A stretch of 32,127 bases of DNA from an uncultured Saprospiraceae bacterium (GCA_905480595.1 CAJQQY010000278.1:1-32127); one strand, 5' to 3'; shown: positions 7,761-16,876, counted from the first letter of the stretch. The notes: generated by a model from the sequence alone, not told the origin. Made by a program: numbers and translations.

Positions 7761-9251
7761 TTGAGTACCAAGACACAAAACCATAGAATTATTTTTGGAC
7801 TGAAAGTAAAACAATTACGGACAGAGCTAAAATTGTCATTTGCCCAACTAGCAAAGCAATCAGGACTTTCAGTTTCTTACCTCAATGAGATTGAAAAAGG
7901 GAAAAAATATCCGCGTGCTGATAAAATAGATTTATTGGCAAAAGCCTTGCAGATTGACGTCAAATCTTTGACCTCTACCGAGTTGACCAAGCAATTAGCT
8001 CCTGTTGGAGTTTTATTACAATCGAATTTCTTGAATGAGTTACCATTGGATTTATTTGGAATTGAGTTGTCGAAGGTGACTGAGATTATTGCCAATGCTC
8101 CAATTCGAGTAGGTGCATTTATTTCTACGTTGGTAGAGATTTCAAGAAATTATTCTTTGCTGGATGCTCATTTTTTTACTGGCGCAATGCGTGCGTATCA
8201 AGAGATGCGCTACAATTATTTTGAAGAGATTGAAAAAGCGGTAGATGACTTTTTGAAAAAGGATAAACTACCCATTAATGGAGGAAAGACTGCCGATACT
8301 TTGAAATTTATTTTGCAAAAAAAATATAAGTATCAAGTCATCGAAAATGGGTTGAATGATTATCCTGAGTTAAAAAATATCCGAGCTATTTTTATTCCAA
8401 AAGGGAAAAAGTTATTGCTCAATGAAAACTTATCTTCTACTGAAAAGTTATTTCAACTTGCCAAAGAGTTAGGTTTTAATCGATTAAAAATAAAACAACG
8501 AGGGAATACTTCTTCTCTTTTGAAAATCGATTCTTTTGACATGGTCTTGAATCAATTTAAAGCTTCTTATTTTGCAGCTGCGGTGATTATTCCACGACAA
8601 GCACTTTTGGAAGACCTTACTTCCTTTTTCCAAAAAGAAAAATGGGATGCGGAAGCGTTGATTCAAATCAATCAAAAATACAATGCGTCGCCTGAAATTT
8701 TATATCATCGCTTGACTAATTTATTGCCACAGTTTTTTGGTTTGCAAAAATTATTTTTCCTCAGGTGTATTCATAATACGGAGAAAGATAATTTTGAAAT
8801 TGACAAAGAACTACACCTTAATCACAAACATCATCCACATGGAAATGGGTTATTGGAACATTATTGTCGAAGGTGGTTGTCGATATCTTTGCTCAATGAT
8901 ATGCATGAAATGCAAAAGGTGGGAAAATATGTCAACACATTCGTCGGAGTTCAGCGCTCGAAATATTTTGGAACGAAAGATGAATATTTATCTTTTACGT
9001 TGTCTCGACCTTCGCATCCAAAATCACATTTGAATACAAGTGTGACGATTGGAATTTTAATTGATGATGAAGTAAAAGAGAAGATTAATTTTTTAGATGA
9101 TCCGACTATTCGAACTCTCGAAGTGAATAAAACTTGTGAACGATGTCCTATTACTGATTGTTCGGAAAGAGCTGCGCCTGCAATTGAAGTAAAGAAAAAA
9201 GAGAATCGAAAGGCTGTGCAGGATGCTTTGAAAAAATTGATGGAGGAATAG
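7761..9251 (+). CDS. XRE-family regulator of the ScfR/RamB type (short-chain fatty-acid metabolism)
   Basis: The 496-residue protein has an N-terminal helix-turn-helix (about residues 10-65: KVKQLRTELKLSFAQLAKQ, GLSVSYLNEIEKGKKYPRA), a central region typical of the ImmA/IrrE-linked regulators, and a C-terminal Cys cluster CERCPITDC (Cys459, Cys462, Cys467) found in ScfR/RamB/MccR proteins. Those relatives sense acyl-CoA status and control acetate, glyoxylate or methylcitrate genes. No such target is adjacent here, so this is a stand-alone regulator and its targets are unknown. The start is TTG at 7761; the only in-frame upstream ATG (7731) is closed by TAA at 7746-7748. The BIME lies 60 bases upstream. 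Confidence 0.85.
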   Translation: MSTKTQNHRIIFGLKVKQLRTELKLSFAQLAKQSGLSVSYLNEIEKGKKYPRADKIDLLAKALQIDVKSLTSTELTKQLAPVGVLLQSNFLNELPLDLFGIELSKVTEIIANAPIRVGAFISTLVEISRNYSLLDAHFFTGAMRAYQEMRYNYFEEIEKAVDDFLKKDKLPINGGKTADTLKFILQKKYKYQVIENGLNDYPELKNIRAIFIPKGKKLLLNENLSSTEKLFQLAKELGFNRLKIKQRGNTSSLLKIDSFDMVLNQFKASYFAAAVIIPRQALLEDLTSFFQKEKWDAEALIQINQKYNASPEILYHRLTNLLPQFFGLQKLFFLRCIHNTEKDNFEIDKELHLNHKHHPHGNGLLEHYCRRWLSISLLNDMHEMQKVGKYVNTFVGVQRSKYFGTKDEYLSFTLSRPSHPKSHLNTSVTIGILIDDEVKEKINFLDDPTIRTLEVNKTCERCPITDCSERAAPAIEVKKKENRKAVQDALKKLMEE

Positions 9252-9269
9252 TATAAACTGTCAAAACAG

Positions 9270-9731
9270 TTACTTCATCACCGTAATCACTCCTGTCTCT
9301 ACCTCATTACTCCAATTCCCTGCCCGATCTTTTATTCTAATTTTAAATGTCGTAGTCTCTGAATTATTATTTTCATCAATAATAATTGTATGATTTAAAA
9401 TTACATTTAACTCGCCTGTAATTTTCAGTTCAGAACCTGAAGGTGCTCGTGGAGAAAGGTGATAATCAAATTTCAAAACATCTGGATTTCGAGTGTCAAC
9501 TAATTCAATCGAAGGAACATCTGGATCTTCCGTTCCTAAATCTCCATCTCCATCTGAATAGGAAATTGTAAACGTTAACTCATCTGTATATTGCTGAACT
9601 TGATTAGACTCAGGAATCACTTTGATTAATTCAATCATTGGAACTACTGTCAACAATTCATCTGGATCGTCTTTTCCGCAACTCACAACAAGAAGAACTA
9701 GGGCTAGTAAAAATATATTTTGATACTTCAT
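9270..9731 (-). CDS. Small lipoprotein, last gene of the DUF1501 operon
   Basis: The 153-residue protein has a lipoprotein signal ending in LVVSC (Cys18), then an acidic stretch and one beta-sandwich-like domain with the SYSDGDGDLGTEDPD motif common in Bacteroidota surface lipoproteins. It ends with FKIRIKDRAGNWSNEVET, which looks Ig/cadherin-like. It starts 24 bases after the stop of the cytochrome-like lipoprotein gene, so the two are very probably cotranslated or at least cotranscribed. The acidic DGDGD run may bind calcium (inference). The function is unknown. Confidence 0.8.
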   Translation of the reverse strand: MKYQNIFLLALVLLVVSCGKDDPDELLTVVPMIELIKVIPESNQVQQYTDELTFTISYSDGDGDLGTEDPDVPSIELVDTRNPDVLKFDYHLSPRAPSGSELKITGELNVILNHTIIIDENNNSETTTFKIRIKDRAGNWSNEVETGVITVMK

Positions 9732-9755
9732 TTCTTTTTATTTTTTCCAAAAAAA

Positions 9756-10760
9756 TTACTGTACATAAAATGAAAAATACTGAATCAAATACGCAGGTGC
9801 ATTTTCATTTGGAATTTCAGTTGGATCATCATGGTCAGCATCTTTTACGAACATTCGCATATAAACAACATCACCTGATTCAAATCCTAAGTCAGAAGGT
9901 TTGAAAGTAACTTTTTGATAATAAGGGAGTTGCTCTGGATTATAAGTACTAAAAACGCTATTAATTAAATTTGGAATAATTTCAACTTGCATATCCAATT
10001 CAACTGAATTCGAGAAAGTAAATGGTTCTGTCGAAAATTGAATTTTATTGTAAGTCAATGCATTTCCTAGAACGTAATTTTGATCCGCATCCATATCAAG
10101 GAAAAGTAACCACATTTCCATATTTTCATCGACTGATGTTATAAATGGATTAAAAGCAAAATTATCAATTCGAGCAGTATCCACTCTAAAATCATTGTTG
10201 TCTGGCAAGTAAGCCACTACGCCATAACAGGCTGGTTGAGTGCTCGAAAGCGTTGGCGTATTTCCAAAAATATCTTTTGCTCCATCATTGATCCAATTAG
10301 TGATGAGACCTATTTGATCTTCCGTCAATGGATTTCCACTCGAAGGCATTCTTTCGAAATTTGGTAAAAAATGTTCGGTGATTCTTTTGTACAACATCGA
10401 CTGCTCTGGTTCAAAAGGAGTCACTCGATATGAAAGAGGTTCGCGTCCATCATTTGCCACACTATAATTTTTTACAATGGGATGAAAAACTAAAGAATTA
10501 TAAGAACTTTCAACAGTTCTAAAATCTGGTTCGAAAGTTCCATCATGACATCCTGGACGATTACAACTTGCTGAAAAAATATAATGATGCAAGCCTAAGA
10601 ATCCATTTGAATCTACTGGAATTGTTTCAATCTCTGGTAGCGGATAAGTCAAGGTATCAAATGGATTGAATGGCAAATCCGATGGTTCAGGTGTATTATT
10701 ATCCTTGCATGAATATAAGAGCAAACATAAAATTGAAAACGTAAATATGATTTTTTTCAT
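9756..10760 (-). CDS. Lipoprotein with planctomycete-type cytochrome-c-like domain (CX4CH)
   Basis: The start chosen is the ATG at 10760 (KKIIFTFSILCLLL); nine codons upstream are also open but precede the signal peptide. The lipoprotein Cys is in LLYSC. After about 45 residues comes SASCNRPGCHDGTF, a CX4CH motif in the position where planctomycete-type cytochromes carry their heme site. Typical later motifs follow: SMLYKRITEH, RMPSSGNPLTEDQIGLITNWINDGA. The C-terminal half (about 160-334) is a beta-rich domain with LLFLDMDADQNYVLGN. The fold is recognisable; whether heme binds a CX4CH site here is uncertain. It is the fourth gene of a five-gene operon. Confidence 0.8.
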   Translation of the reverse strand: MKKIIFTFSILCLLLYSCKDNNTPEPSDLPFNPFDTLTYPLPEIETIPVDSNGFLGLHHYIFSASCNRPGCHDGTFEPDFRTVESSYNSLVFHPIVKNYSVANDGREPLSYRVTPFEPEQSMLYKRITEHFLPNFERMPSSGNPLTEDQIGLITNWINDGAKDIFGNTPTLSSTQPACYGVVAYLPDNNDFRVDTARIDNFAFNPFITSVDENMEMWLLFLDMDADQNYVLGNALTYNKIQFSTEPFTFSNSVELDMQVEIIPNLINSVFSTYNPEQLPYYQKVTFKPSDLGFESGDVVYMRMFVKDADHDDPTEIPNENAPAYLIQYFSFYVQ

Positions 10761-10774
10761 CTTTTTAATTGTTC

Positions 10775-10801
10775 TCCCGTGGCACAACTCAAAGCCGTGG
10801 C
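10775..10801. repeat. REP-like imperfect hairpin, unrelated to the RAYT REP family
   Basis: GTGGCACAACTCAAAGCCGTGGCA forms an imperfect stem around a TCAAA loop and also holds CGTGGCA twice as a direct repeat. It lies inside the operon, between the DUF1501-like gene and the cytochrome-like lipoprotein gene. It may be an intra-operon RNA hairpin or a member of another REP family; only one copy was seen. Confidence 0.35.
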
Positions 10802-10874
10802 ATGGATATTATTTAGCAACTATTTTCTCCTAAAAAAGAAATTCTGTTTTTCCGAATTAATCGTGACACGACTT

Positions 10875-12209
10875 TTAAATTAATGCTTCTTCCAATACTC
10901 GTCCTGGCATCAAATTACTCGGTACACTATCTTTAAATCCTAATATATGTGCAATCGTAGGCACCACATCAATTGACTCTGCAACTGGATTATTTGGGCT
11001 CCCCAATGCCTGTCCCTGCACTACTTTATCATCTGGCCCAACGATCATAGTGAAGACTCTTCGGGAGTTATCATCACCTGTATGATCGTACGCTCCCAAT
11101 CCATTCGCATCGACAATATTATTTCTATCCAAGTTTCGACCATGCTCAGGCATGCAAACCATAATCGTATCATTTGCCAAAACTGGGTGACTCTGAATCT
11201 TATTCCACAACCAACCAATTCCATAATCGGCACGATGTAAATAATATAAATACGCACTAAAATTATCATGACAAACATCCAAGTTAGTCGTATTAATTAC
11301 TGTCAATTCAGGTGTAAATTCATCCATCACTTGCCATGCCGCCGAAATATTTATCAAATCACCCGTTAGTAAATTTTGATTATTTCCAGGAGTTGCAACT
11401 TCTAAATTTCCATTTGCTGCATCTTCTATTTTCTGCAATAAAAAGTTTTTAATCTGCTCTCGATTTTCAGGCGTATTTTGAATACCTGGCAACTGCTCCC
11501 CTGCTTGCGCAAAATTATTATCTAAAATATTTTTGATTCGATTAATTCTATTGACATCATCTGGTTGATAGCTTACAGCATTACCTAATTGGCTTTGTCC
11601 TGCATTTCCCAAAATACTTTGTGGGCGCAAATAATTTGCTCCATATTGTGCTCCATAACTATTCGATTGACTATAATTTAACGAAGGATAAGGTCCGAGT
11701 CCCTCGGAAATCCACCAAGCATTCATCGCACTTTCATTCGGATCAGAATGCTTCCGATAGTATTCAAAAATGGTGGGAAAATCTGGATTGATGTTTAAGT
11801 TCAAACCAGTCTCTGTATAATTTCCAGTCATCGCAACTGTGTGACCATTGTAATGCCCGGTTGGTCCATTTTTATAAAGTACTTCTTTGAAAAGCGTTCC
11901 TTGCTCCATCATCGGCGTATTCAAAACTGGTGCCCAAGGATCATGAATGGCATTGCTTGAAGGTGCTGCACCTGTGAGCATATTATTCATCACATTCCCT
12001 TCTGGAAGGGATGCGTTTTGATTCATTAAAAATTGTTGCCCTACCGATTCTTGGTTTCTAATTCCTCCTGCAAACAAAACATAAACAACATGATTAACAA
12101 CTCGACTTCCTGTCGCTGCAAACAATCTCCCTGTCGGTAAAATGTAAGGAACTCCAATTGTTCCTGCTGCAGCTAAACCTGCTTTTTTGATGAAATTTCT
12201 CCTCTTCAT
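10875..12209 (-). CDS. Tat-exported alkaline-phosphatase-superfamily protein, DUF1501-like
   Basis: The 444-residue protein starts with a twin-arginine signal (KRRNFIKKAG, then AAAGTIGVPYIL; cleavage after about residue 32). The body looks like the DUF1501 group of the alkaline phosphatase/sulfatase superfamily: NHVVYVLFAGGIRNQES near the N-terminus, GHYNGHTVAMTGN, MVCMPEHGRNLDRNN, AYDHTGDDNSRR and VDVVPTIAHILGF-like motifs at the end. In Planctomycetes and others DUF1501 proteins are encoded beside DUF1549/DUF1553 cytochrome-type proteins; here small lipoproteins with related motifs lie on both sides. Catalysis is unproven and the substrate unknown. The tatC gene lies 8 kb away in the same window. 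Confidence 0.75.
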   Translation of the reverse strand: MKRRNFIKKAGLAAAGTIGVPYILPTGRLFAATGSRVVNHVVYVLFAGGIRNQESVGQQFLMNQNASLPEGNVMNNMLTGAAPSSNAIHDPWAPVLNTPMMEQGTLFKEVLYKNGPTGHYNGHTVAMTGNYTETGLNLNINPDFPTIFEYYRKHSDPNESAMNAWWISEGLGPYPSLNYSQSNSYGAQYGANYLRPQSILGNAGQSQLGNAVSYQPDDVNRINRIKNILDNNFAQAGEQLPGIQNTPENREQIKNFLLQKIEDAANGNLEVATPGNNQNLLTGDLINISAAWQVMDEFTPELTVINTTNLDVCHDNFSAYLYYLHRADYGIGWLWNKIQSHPVLANDTIMVCMPEHGRNLDRNNIVDANGLGAYDHTGDDNSRRVFTMIVGPDDKVVQGQALGSPNNPVAESIDVVPTIAHILGFKDSVPSNLMPGRVLEEALI

Positions 12210-12264
12210 TTATATTAGATTTAGATTGTTTTAAAAAATAACATTACACTTACAAAACCATTTC

Positions 12265-12765
12265 CTAATAAAACTTATACTCATTAGAAAGTGCAAAAGC
12301 TTGATAAATCATCTCAGGAGTCAATTCGGCATCACCTTCAATCTCTTGTTTTAATTCTAACACTTCGTACGGTGAAGGTTTTCTTAAAAAAAATCTGATG
12401 TAAGTATCTTCTATGAATTGATCGATGCTTGCACGCATTTCTTGATTGGTTGGGGTACTTGCATTTCCACTATTGACAAAATCATTTAGGATCATTTCGT
12501 CTGCCATTTGTTTATCACCAATCGATACACGAACCTCTGCCAATTGACTTAAATCTTGCTGAGGAACTGTTGTCGAAAAAAGATTAGAATATAAAATGGA
12601 AATATATTGCTCGGGAGTTTTTTGCTTCGTCTTTTCAACATTGCTTAGGTAAAGATTTTCTTCATTTACCTCAAAAACATATTGATATTCCTTTTCCTGC
12701 TTGCAGCCAAAAAGAATGGACATACTAAACAAAAAGATTATAGATAATTGAAAAATTCTATTCAT
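12265..12765 (-). CDS. Lipoprotein with one RxPxxxE / SxEY module
   Basis: The 166-residue protein has a lipoprotein signal ending in ILFGC (Cys21). Its C-terminal half carries YIRFFLRKPSPYEVLELK and ends with FALSNEYKFY. This is the same two-part motif found three times in the next gene upstream and reminiscent of the C-terminal end of DUF1553 proteins. It lies 55 bases upstream of the DUF1501-like gene on the same strand, consistent with one operon. No catalytic motif is visible. The function is unknown; a partner or scaffold of the DUF1501-like protein is an inference. Confidence 0.75.
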   Translation of the reverse strand: MNRIFQLSIIFLFSMSILFGCKQEKEYQYVFEVNEENLYLSNVEKTKQKTPEQYISILYSNLFSTTVPQQDLSQLAEVRVSIGDKQMADEMILNDFVNSGNASTPTNQEMRASIDQFIEDTYIRFFLRKPSPYEVLELKQEIEGDAELTPEMIYQAFALSNEYKFY

Positions 12766-12854
12766 GATTTAATATTTTTACTTCATAAAAAATATAGTGA
12801 AGAGTTTCCCAAAAAATAAAAAACAAACCATGGGAAATTAACAATTCACCGTTA

Positions 12855-13736
12855 TCAAAACCCTGCATACTCATCCGACTTCATCACCAATCGCTGAATC
12901 GCTTGATAATCTTGGGTATCGTCAAATATAAAAATCGCATCCACCATCTCTTGAGAACTAGGTTCTCGAACCAAAAGTTGATTATAAATATCTATCGCTA
13001 GGCCTTGATAAAATTCAGAGCTATTCATCAAAATATTGATAAATTCTACTTTATTATTTCCATCTTGCAAAAAGACTAAAGAAGGATTTCCGTTGACCAT
13101 ATTTACGGAAGCATTTAATTCAGCGTCGGTAGGTGTTCTTTTTAAAAAGTTTTCAAAACAAGAGAGGACAAAATTTTCAGCACCCATATTAATTTCATCA
13201 TAAAAACTATTACGGGTGAGAATAAACATAAATTCATTGATCGTGATTTCTCCATTTTGATAATCTCCTCGAGCATTCCGCAAAGCATACATCAACGCTA
13301 ACTCTGCATTGTACAATTGAGCTAAACCATTATTCCCATTTTGAATCGCTTGATCGCGCTCCACTTCGAAAATATAGATAGTAAAATCTAATTCATCATT
13401 AGTTACTCCTGGCAAGTAGCTTGACTGATAAATTTCATAAAACCGTTTGAAGTATTCTTCCGTACTCATCAAATTGGCAAGTAATTGCTCGCGAGAAGTA
13501 TCACTTAAAGAGTTAGATTTTAAATCAGAAGTTGTAGAAGTTAATTCATTATCCAACGGTTCACGCCCCAATAAATCAATGTAAATTTTATTGACATAAT
13601 TTTGAATTTGAACGGTTGTCACTTCATCGTAAGGAGGAGCTGTATTATCTTCAATGATAATATTTTGGACAATCGTATCTTTTTTACAGGAAAAAATAAA
13701 TACCATCATCAACATTAGGTAGAGTATATTCCTCAT
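12855..13736 (-). CDS. Lipoprotein with three RxPxxxE / SxEY modules, first gene of the operon
   Basis: The 293-residue protein has a lipoprotein signal ending in VFIFSC (Cys17). It contains three repeats of a YxxLLxRxPxxxE motif (IDLLGREPLDNEL, FENFLKRTPTDAEL, YNQLLVREPSSQEM), with SxEY/F-type motifs spaced between and after them (LMSTEEYFKRF, LMNSSEFYQGL, LVMKSDEYAGF). The pattern resembles the end of DUF1553/PSD1 proteins and, more distantly, DUF4214 repeats. It is the first gene of the minus-strand operon, and 437 non-coding bases separate it from the divergent peptidase gene. The function is unknown. Confidence 0.75.
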   Translation of the reverse strand: MRNILYLMLMMVFIFSCKKDTIVQNIIIEDNTAPPYDEVTTVQIQNYVNKIYIDLLGREPLDNELTSTTSDLKSNSLSDTSREQLLANLMSTEEYFKRFYEIYQSSYLPGVTNDELDFTIYIFEVERDQAIQNGNNGLAQLYNAELALMYALRNARGDYQNGEITINEFMFILTRNSFYDEINMGAENFVLSCFENFLKRTPTDAELNASVNMVNGNPSLVFLQDGNNKVEFINILMNSSEFYQGLAIDIYNQLLVREPSSQEMVDAIFIFDDTQDYQAIQRLVMKSDEYAGF

Positions 13737-14173
13737 AGGAATTTGGGTTTTAAGGCAATGGTTTAAAATCTCAAGACAACAAAGTTTAAAACATCCCCTA
13801 CGTCAGATAAAATTATTCTTAAGTTTTTATTGTGTATTTGCTGGGATTAAACATAAATCAAAAACTATTCTAATATTTTATTTTCATAATTTTCATGAAA
13901 AAAGCAAGTAAACTACAACCTAAAATTAATAATGAAGTTGATTTTTTTGCGTAAAAATTTGACTGATTTGAAAATAAAAAGTTTAATTCAGGTTGAAAAT
14001 TAAAAGAATAAATCCTCCCAAATAAGAAAATATCAAGCTACTTAAGGAAATGTAGTTTTAAAATCAAAAATCATAGTAACCCTTTTTCAAAAGTTTGTTT
14101 TCTTTGTAGTCGCTGAATTCACTCCGAATTTGGTATCGCTACTTTTTTAATTTTTCAAAAAAAATCAACTAGC
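13737..14173. other. Divergent intergenic region, 437 bases, no gene
   Basis: This very AT-rich stretch lies between the lipoprotein operon and the dipeptidyl peptidase gene and must hold both promoters, but no clear TAnnTTTG element with a correctly spaced TTG was found on either strand. A 19-codon reading frame at 13895-13954 is too short and featureless to call a gene. Confidence 0.6.
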
Positions 14174-16356
14174 ATGTTAAAAAGATTGTACGTATTGACT
14201 TTCATTTTTGTAAGTGTGAGCATTAGTTTAAATGCTCAACAAAACAACACGAAAATTTCAGTCGAAGATATTTGGGAAAAATATGAATTCGTTCCAAATT
14301 CAGTTCCTGGTTTTAATTTCCAAAACGATGGAAAGCATTATACTCGAGTGGAAGAAAATAAAATCAAACAATATGATTTTACGACTGGACAATTTACCAA
14401 AGATATTTTTGATGCTTCTAGCGTAAGTGGAAATTCAGAATTCAATGGTAAAATGGATGACTACACTTTCAGCAAAGACGAAAGTAAAATTTTGATAAAA
14501 ACCGAAACGGAATCAATTTATCGAAGAAGTACTCGAGCTAACTTCTATGTTTGGGATAAAAATAACAATACTCTTACAACTGTCGAGAAAGAAGGGAAAC
14601 AACGTTACACTTCTTTTTCTGACGATGCTACAAAGGTGGCTTTCGTTCGAGAAAATAATATGTATTTTAAAAATCTGATAAATGGAGAAATTACTCAAAT
14701 CACTTTTGATGGAAAATTTAATTCTATCATCAATGGTTCAGCAGATTGGGTTTACGAAGAAGAATTTTCTATAGCCAAAGCTTTTGAATGGTCGCCTGAT
14801 GGAAACAAAATTGCCTTCTTAAGATTTGATGAATCGGAAGTAAAAGAATTTACCATGACTTTATACAACCGAGATTTATACCCTGAATATGAGACCTTTA
14901 AATATCCAAAAGTTGGAGAAAAAAATGCCATTGTTTCTGTTCATGTTTTTGACATAAGAACTGGAAAAACAACTAAAGTGGAAACTGGCAATGAACCTGA
15001 CATGTACTTCCCAAGAATCAAATGGACACTTGACGCCAACAAGCTTTGTATCTTTAAAATGAATCGTCATCAAAATGAATTGGAGTTATTATTGGCTAAC
15101 GCGACGACTGGTAAAACTTCTGTGATGCTCAAAGAAATGAATAAATATTACATCGACATCACCGATGATATGACTTTTTTAGAAGATGGAAAATGCTTTA
15201 TTTGGACGGTGAAAAAGATGGTTTCAATCATATTTATATGTATGAATTGGATGGAAAATTAAAGCGGCAATTAACGAAAGGAAAATTTGATGTAACGAAT
15301 TTTTACGGAGTGGATGAAAAAAGAAAAAAGATTTACTACCAAGCTGCTGAAGATTCTCCTATGGAAAGACACATTTATTCTTTGAGTTTTAAAGGAAAGA
15401 AAAAGAAAAAAATTACTCCTGCAAAAGGAACTAATCAAACTCAATGGAGCAGTAACTTTGATTATTATGTAAATACTCATTCTACTTTAAATTCACCTGC
15501 ATCATATACTGTTTATGAAAATTCTGGAAAAGAAGTTCGAGTGATCGAAGACAATGCTGCGATGAAAGCTACTCAGCAAAATTACGGTTGGAAAAACTTC
15601 GAGTTTTTCAATGTGCCGATCGAAGGTGGTGAAAAACTAAATGGTTGGATATTGAAACCTGCGGATTTTGACCCTAATAAAAAGTACCCAGTTTTCATGT
15701 ATGTTTATGGAGGCCCCGGAAGTCAAACTGTAAATGACTCTTGGGGTGGATTTAATAATTGGTGGTATCAAATGTTAGCTCAAAATGGTTACATCGTCGT
15801 GAGTGTAGATAATAGAGGAACAGGTGCGCGAGGTCAGGAATTTAAAAAAATGACTTACCTCGAATTAGGGAAATATGAAACGATGGATCAAATTTCTGCT
15901 GCAAAATACCTTGGAAATCAATCTTATGTTGACAAAGATCGAATTGGAATCTTTGGATGGAGTTATGGAGGTTACATGTCTTCGCTTTGTCTTTTCAAAG
16001 GAGCAGACATTTTCAAATCTGCCATTGCAGTTGCACCTGTAACGAATTGGAAATGGTATGATACTATTTATACTGAGCGATATATGCGTACGGAAAAAGA
16101 AAATGAAAGTGGCTACAAGGACAATTCGCCAGTCAACTTTACGGACTTGATGAAAGGAAAATATTTGTTAGTTCATGGAGTTGCTGATGATAATGTCCAT
16201 TTCCAAAATACTGCTGAAATGGTCAATGCATTGATTCGATCTAATAAGCAATTTGATACTTATTTTTACCCAAATAGAAATCATGGAATTTATGGAGGAA
16301 CGACTCGTTTACACCTTTATAATAAAATGACGGATTTCATTTATGAAAATTTGTAA
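14174..16356 (+). pseudogene. Dipeptidyl peptidase IV (S9B) interrupted by a one-base frameshift
   Basis: Two overlapping reading frames (14174-15262 and 15193-16356) make up one S9B prolyl dipeptidase, which would remove X-Pro dipeptides from peptides in the periplasm. The first piece has a signal peptide (LYVLTFIFVSVSISLNAQ) and the propeller domain (EDIWEKYEF, SADWVYEEEF). The second has the hydrolase domain: PVFMYVYGGPGSQ, GWSYGGYM with Ser codon 15961-15963, GVADDNVHF and NHGIYGG, all intact. At 15206-15213 the frame moves: the family sequence FIWTSEKDGFNHIY is restored by adding one base between ACG and GTG. Rejoined, the protein is about 727 residues, the normal length. It is either a real inactivating deletion or a sequencing/assembly error. 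Confidence 0.85.
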
Positions 16357-16375
16357 TATTGATCAAAATTTAAAA

Positions 16376-16876
16376 ATGTCAAAGAAACATAACAATATAC
16401 ACACGTCAATATGGGGTTATCCCATCTTGGCGTTTTTTTTATTCAGCTTTATTCTGATTTCTTGCGAGGACACTCCTCCTCCGCCAAAAGATCTTTCTAA
16501 ACTAGATTGGATTCTTGGCTATTGGAAAATAGATGAAGGAGAGGATTTCGAAACTTGGACTAAAATCAATGATCAATATTATTTTGGGAGGAATTTTCGT
16601 GTTTACAGCCCAGGCGATACTGCTGTGCAAGAGACGATCGATTTGGTCATTAGAGATAATGAAATACTTTATATTCCTACAGTCAAAACATCAAAAGGCG
16701 ACCATCAAGTCCCTTTTAATTTGACTTCGAATTCTGGTAAATATTTCATTTTTGAAAATCCAGAAAATGATTTCCCTAAAAAAATAAGCTATACAAAATT
16801 CAATAATAATACTGCTCGAGCTAGAATTGAAGCTGGAAAAAGGAAGGTAGATTTTCAATTTGTACGAATAAAATAG
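16376..16876 (+). CDS. DUF6265-like lipoprotein
   Basis: The start chosen is the ATG at 16376 (SKKHNNIHTSIWG); an upstream ATG at 16343 would overlap the peptidase gene by 14 bases and add a non-signal leader. A hydrophobic segment ends in FILISC, a plausible lipobox, followed by DTPPPPKD. The rest matches the DUF6265 pattern: LDWILGYWKIDEG, FETWTKINDQYYFGRNF, then a beta-barrel-like domain ending RKVDFQFVRIK. Such proteins resemble lipocalin-like small-molecule binders, but the ligand is unknown. It follows the peptidase gene by 19 bases, so cotranscription is likely. Confidence 0.78.
   Translation: MSKKHNNIHTSIWGYPILAFFLFSFILISCEDTPPPPKDLSKLDWILGYWKIDEGEDFETWTKINDQYYFGRNFRVYSPGDTAVQETIDLVIRDNEILYIPTVKTSKGDHQVPFNLTSNSGKYFIFENPENDFPKKISYTKFNNNTARARIEAGKRKVDFQFVRIK

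Noticed and set aside
7456-7776. A 106-codon minus-strand frame across the BIME
   Set aside because: It overlaps the MutS-like gene end-on and runs through both REP arms; the coding appearance comes from the palindrome, giving TWWSALAD and its inverse.
13895-13954. A 19-codon frame starting KKASKLQPK
   Set aside because: It is too short, with no initiation signal and no sign of coding constraint.
15193-15262. Programmed -1 frameshifting in the dipeptidyl peptidase gene
   Set aside because: No X-XXY-YYZ slippery heptamer or downstream pseudoknot was seen, and the missing base falls inside a conserved motif, so mutation or error is simpler.
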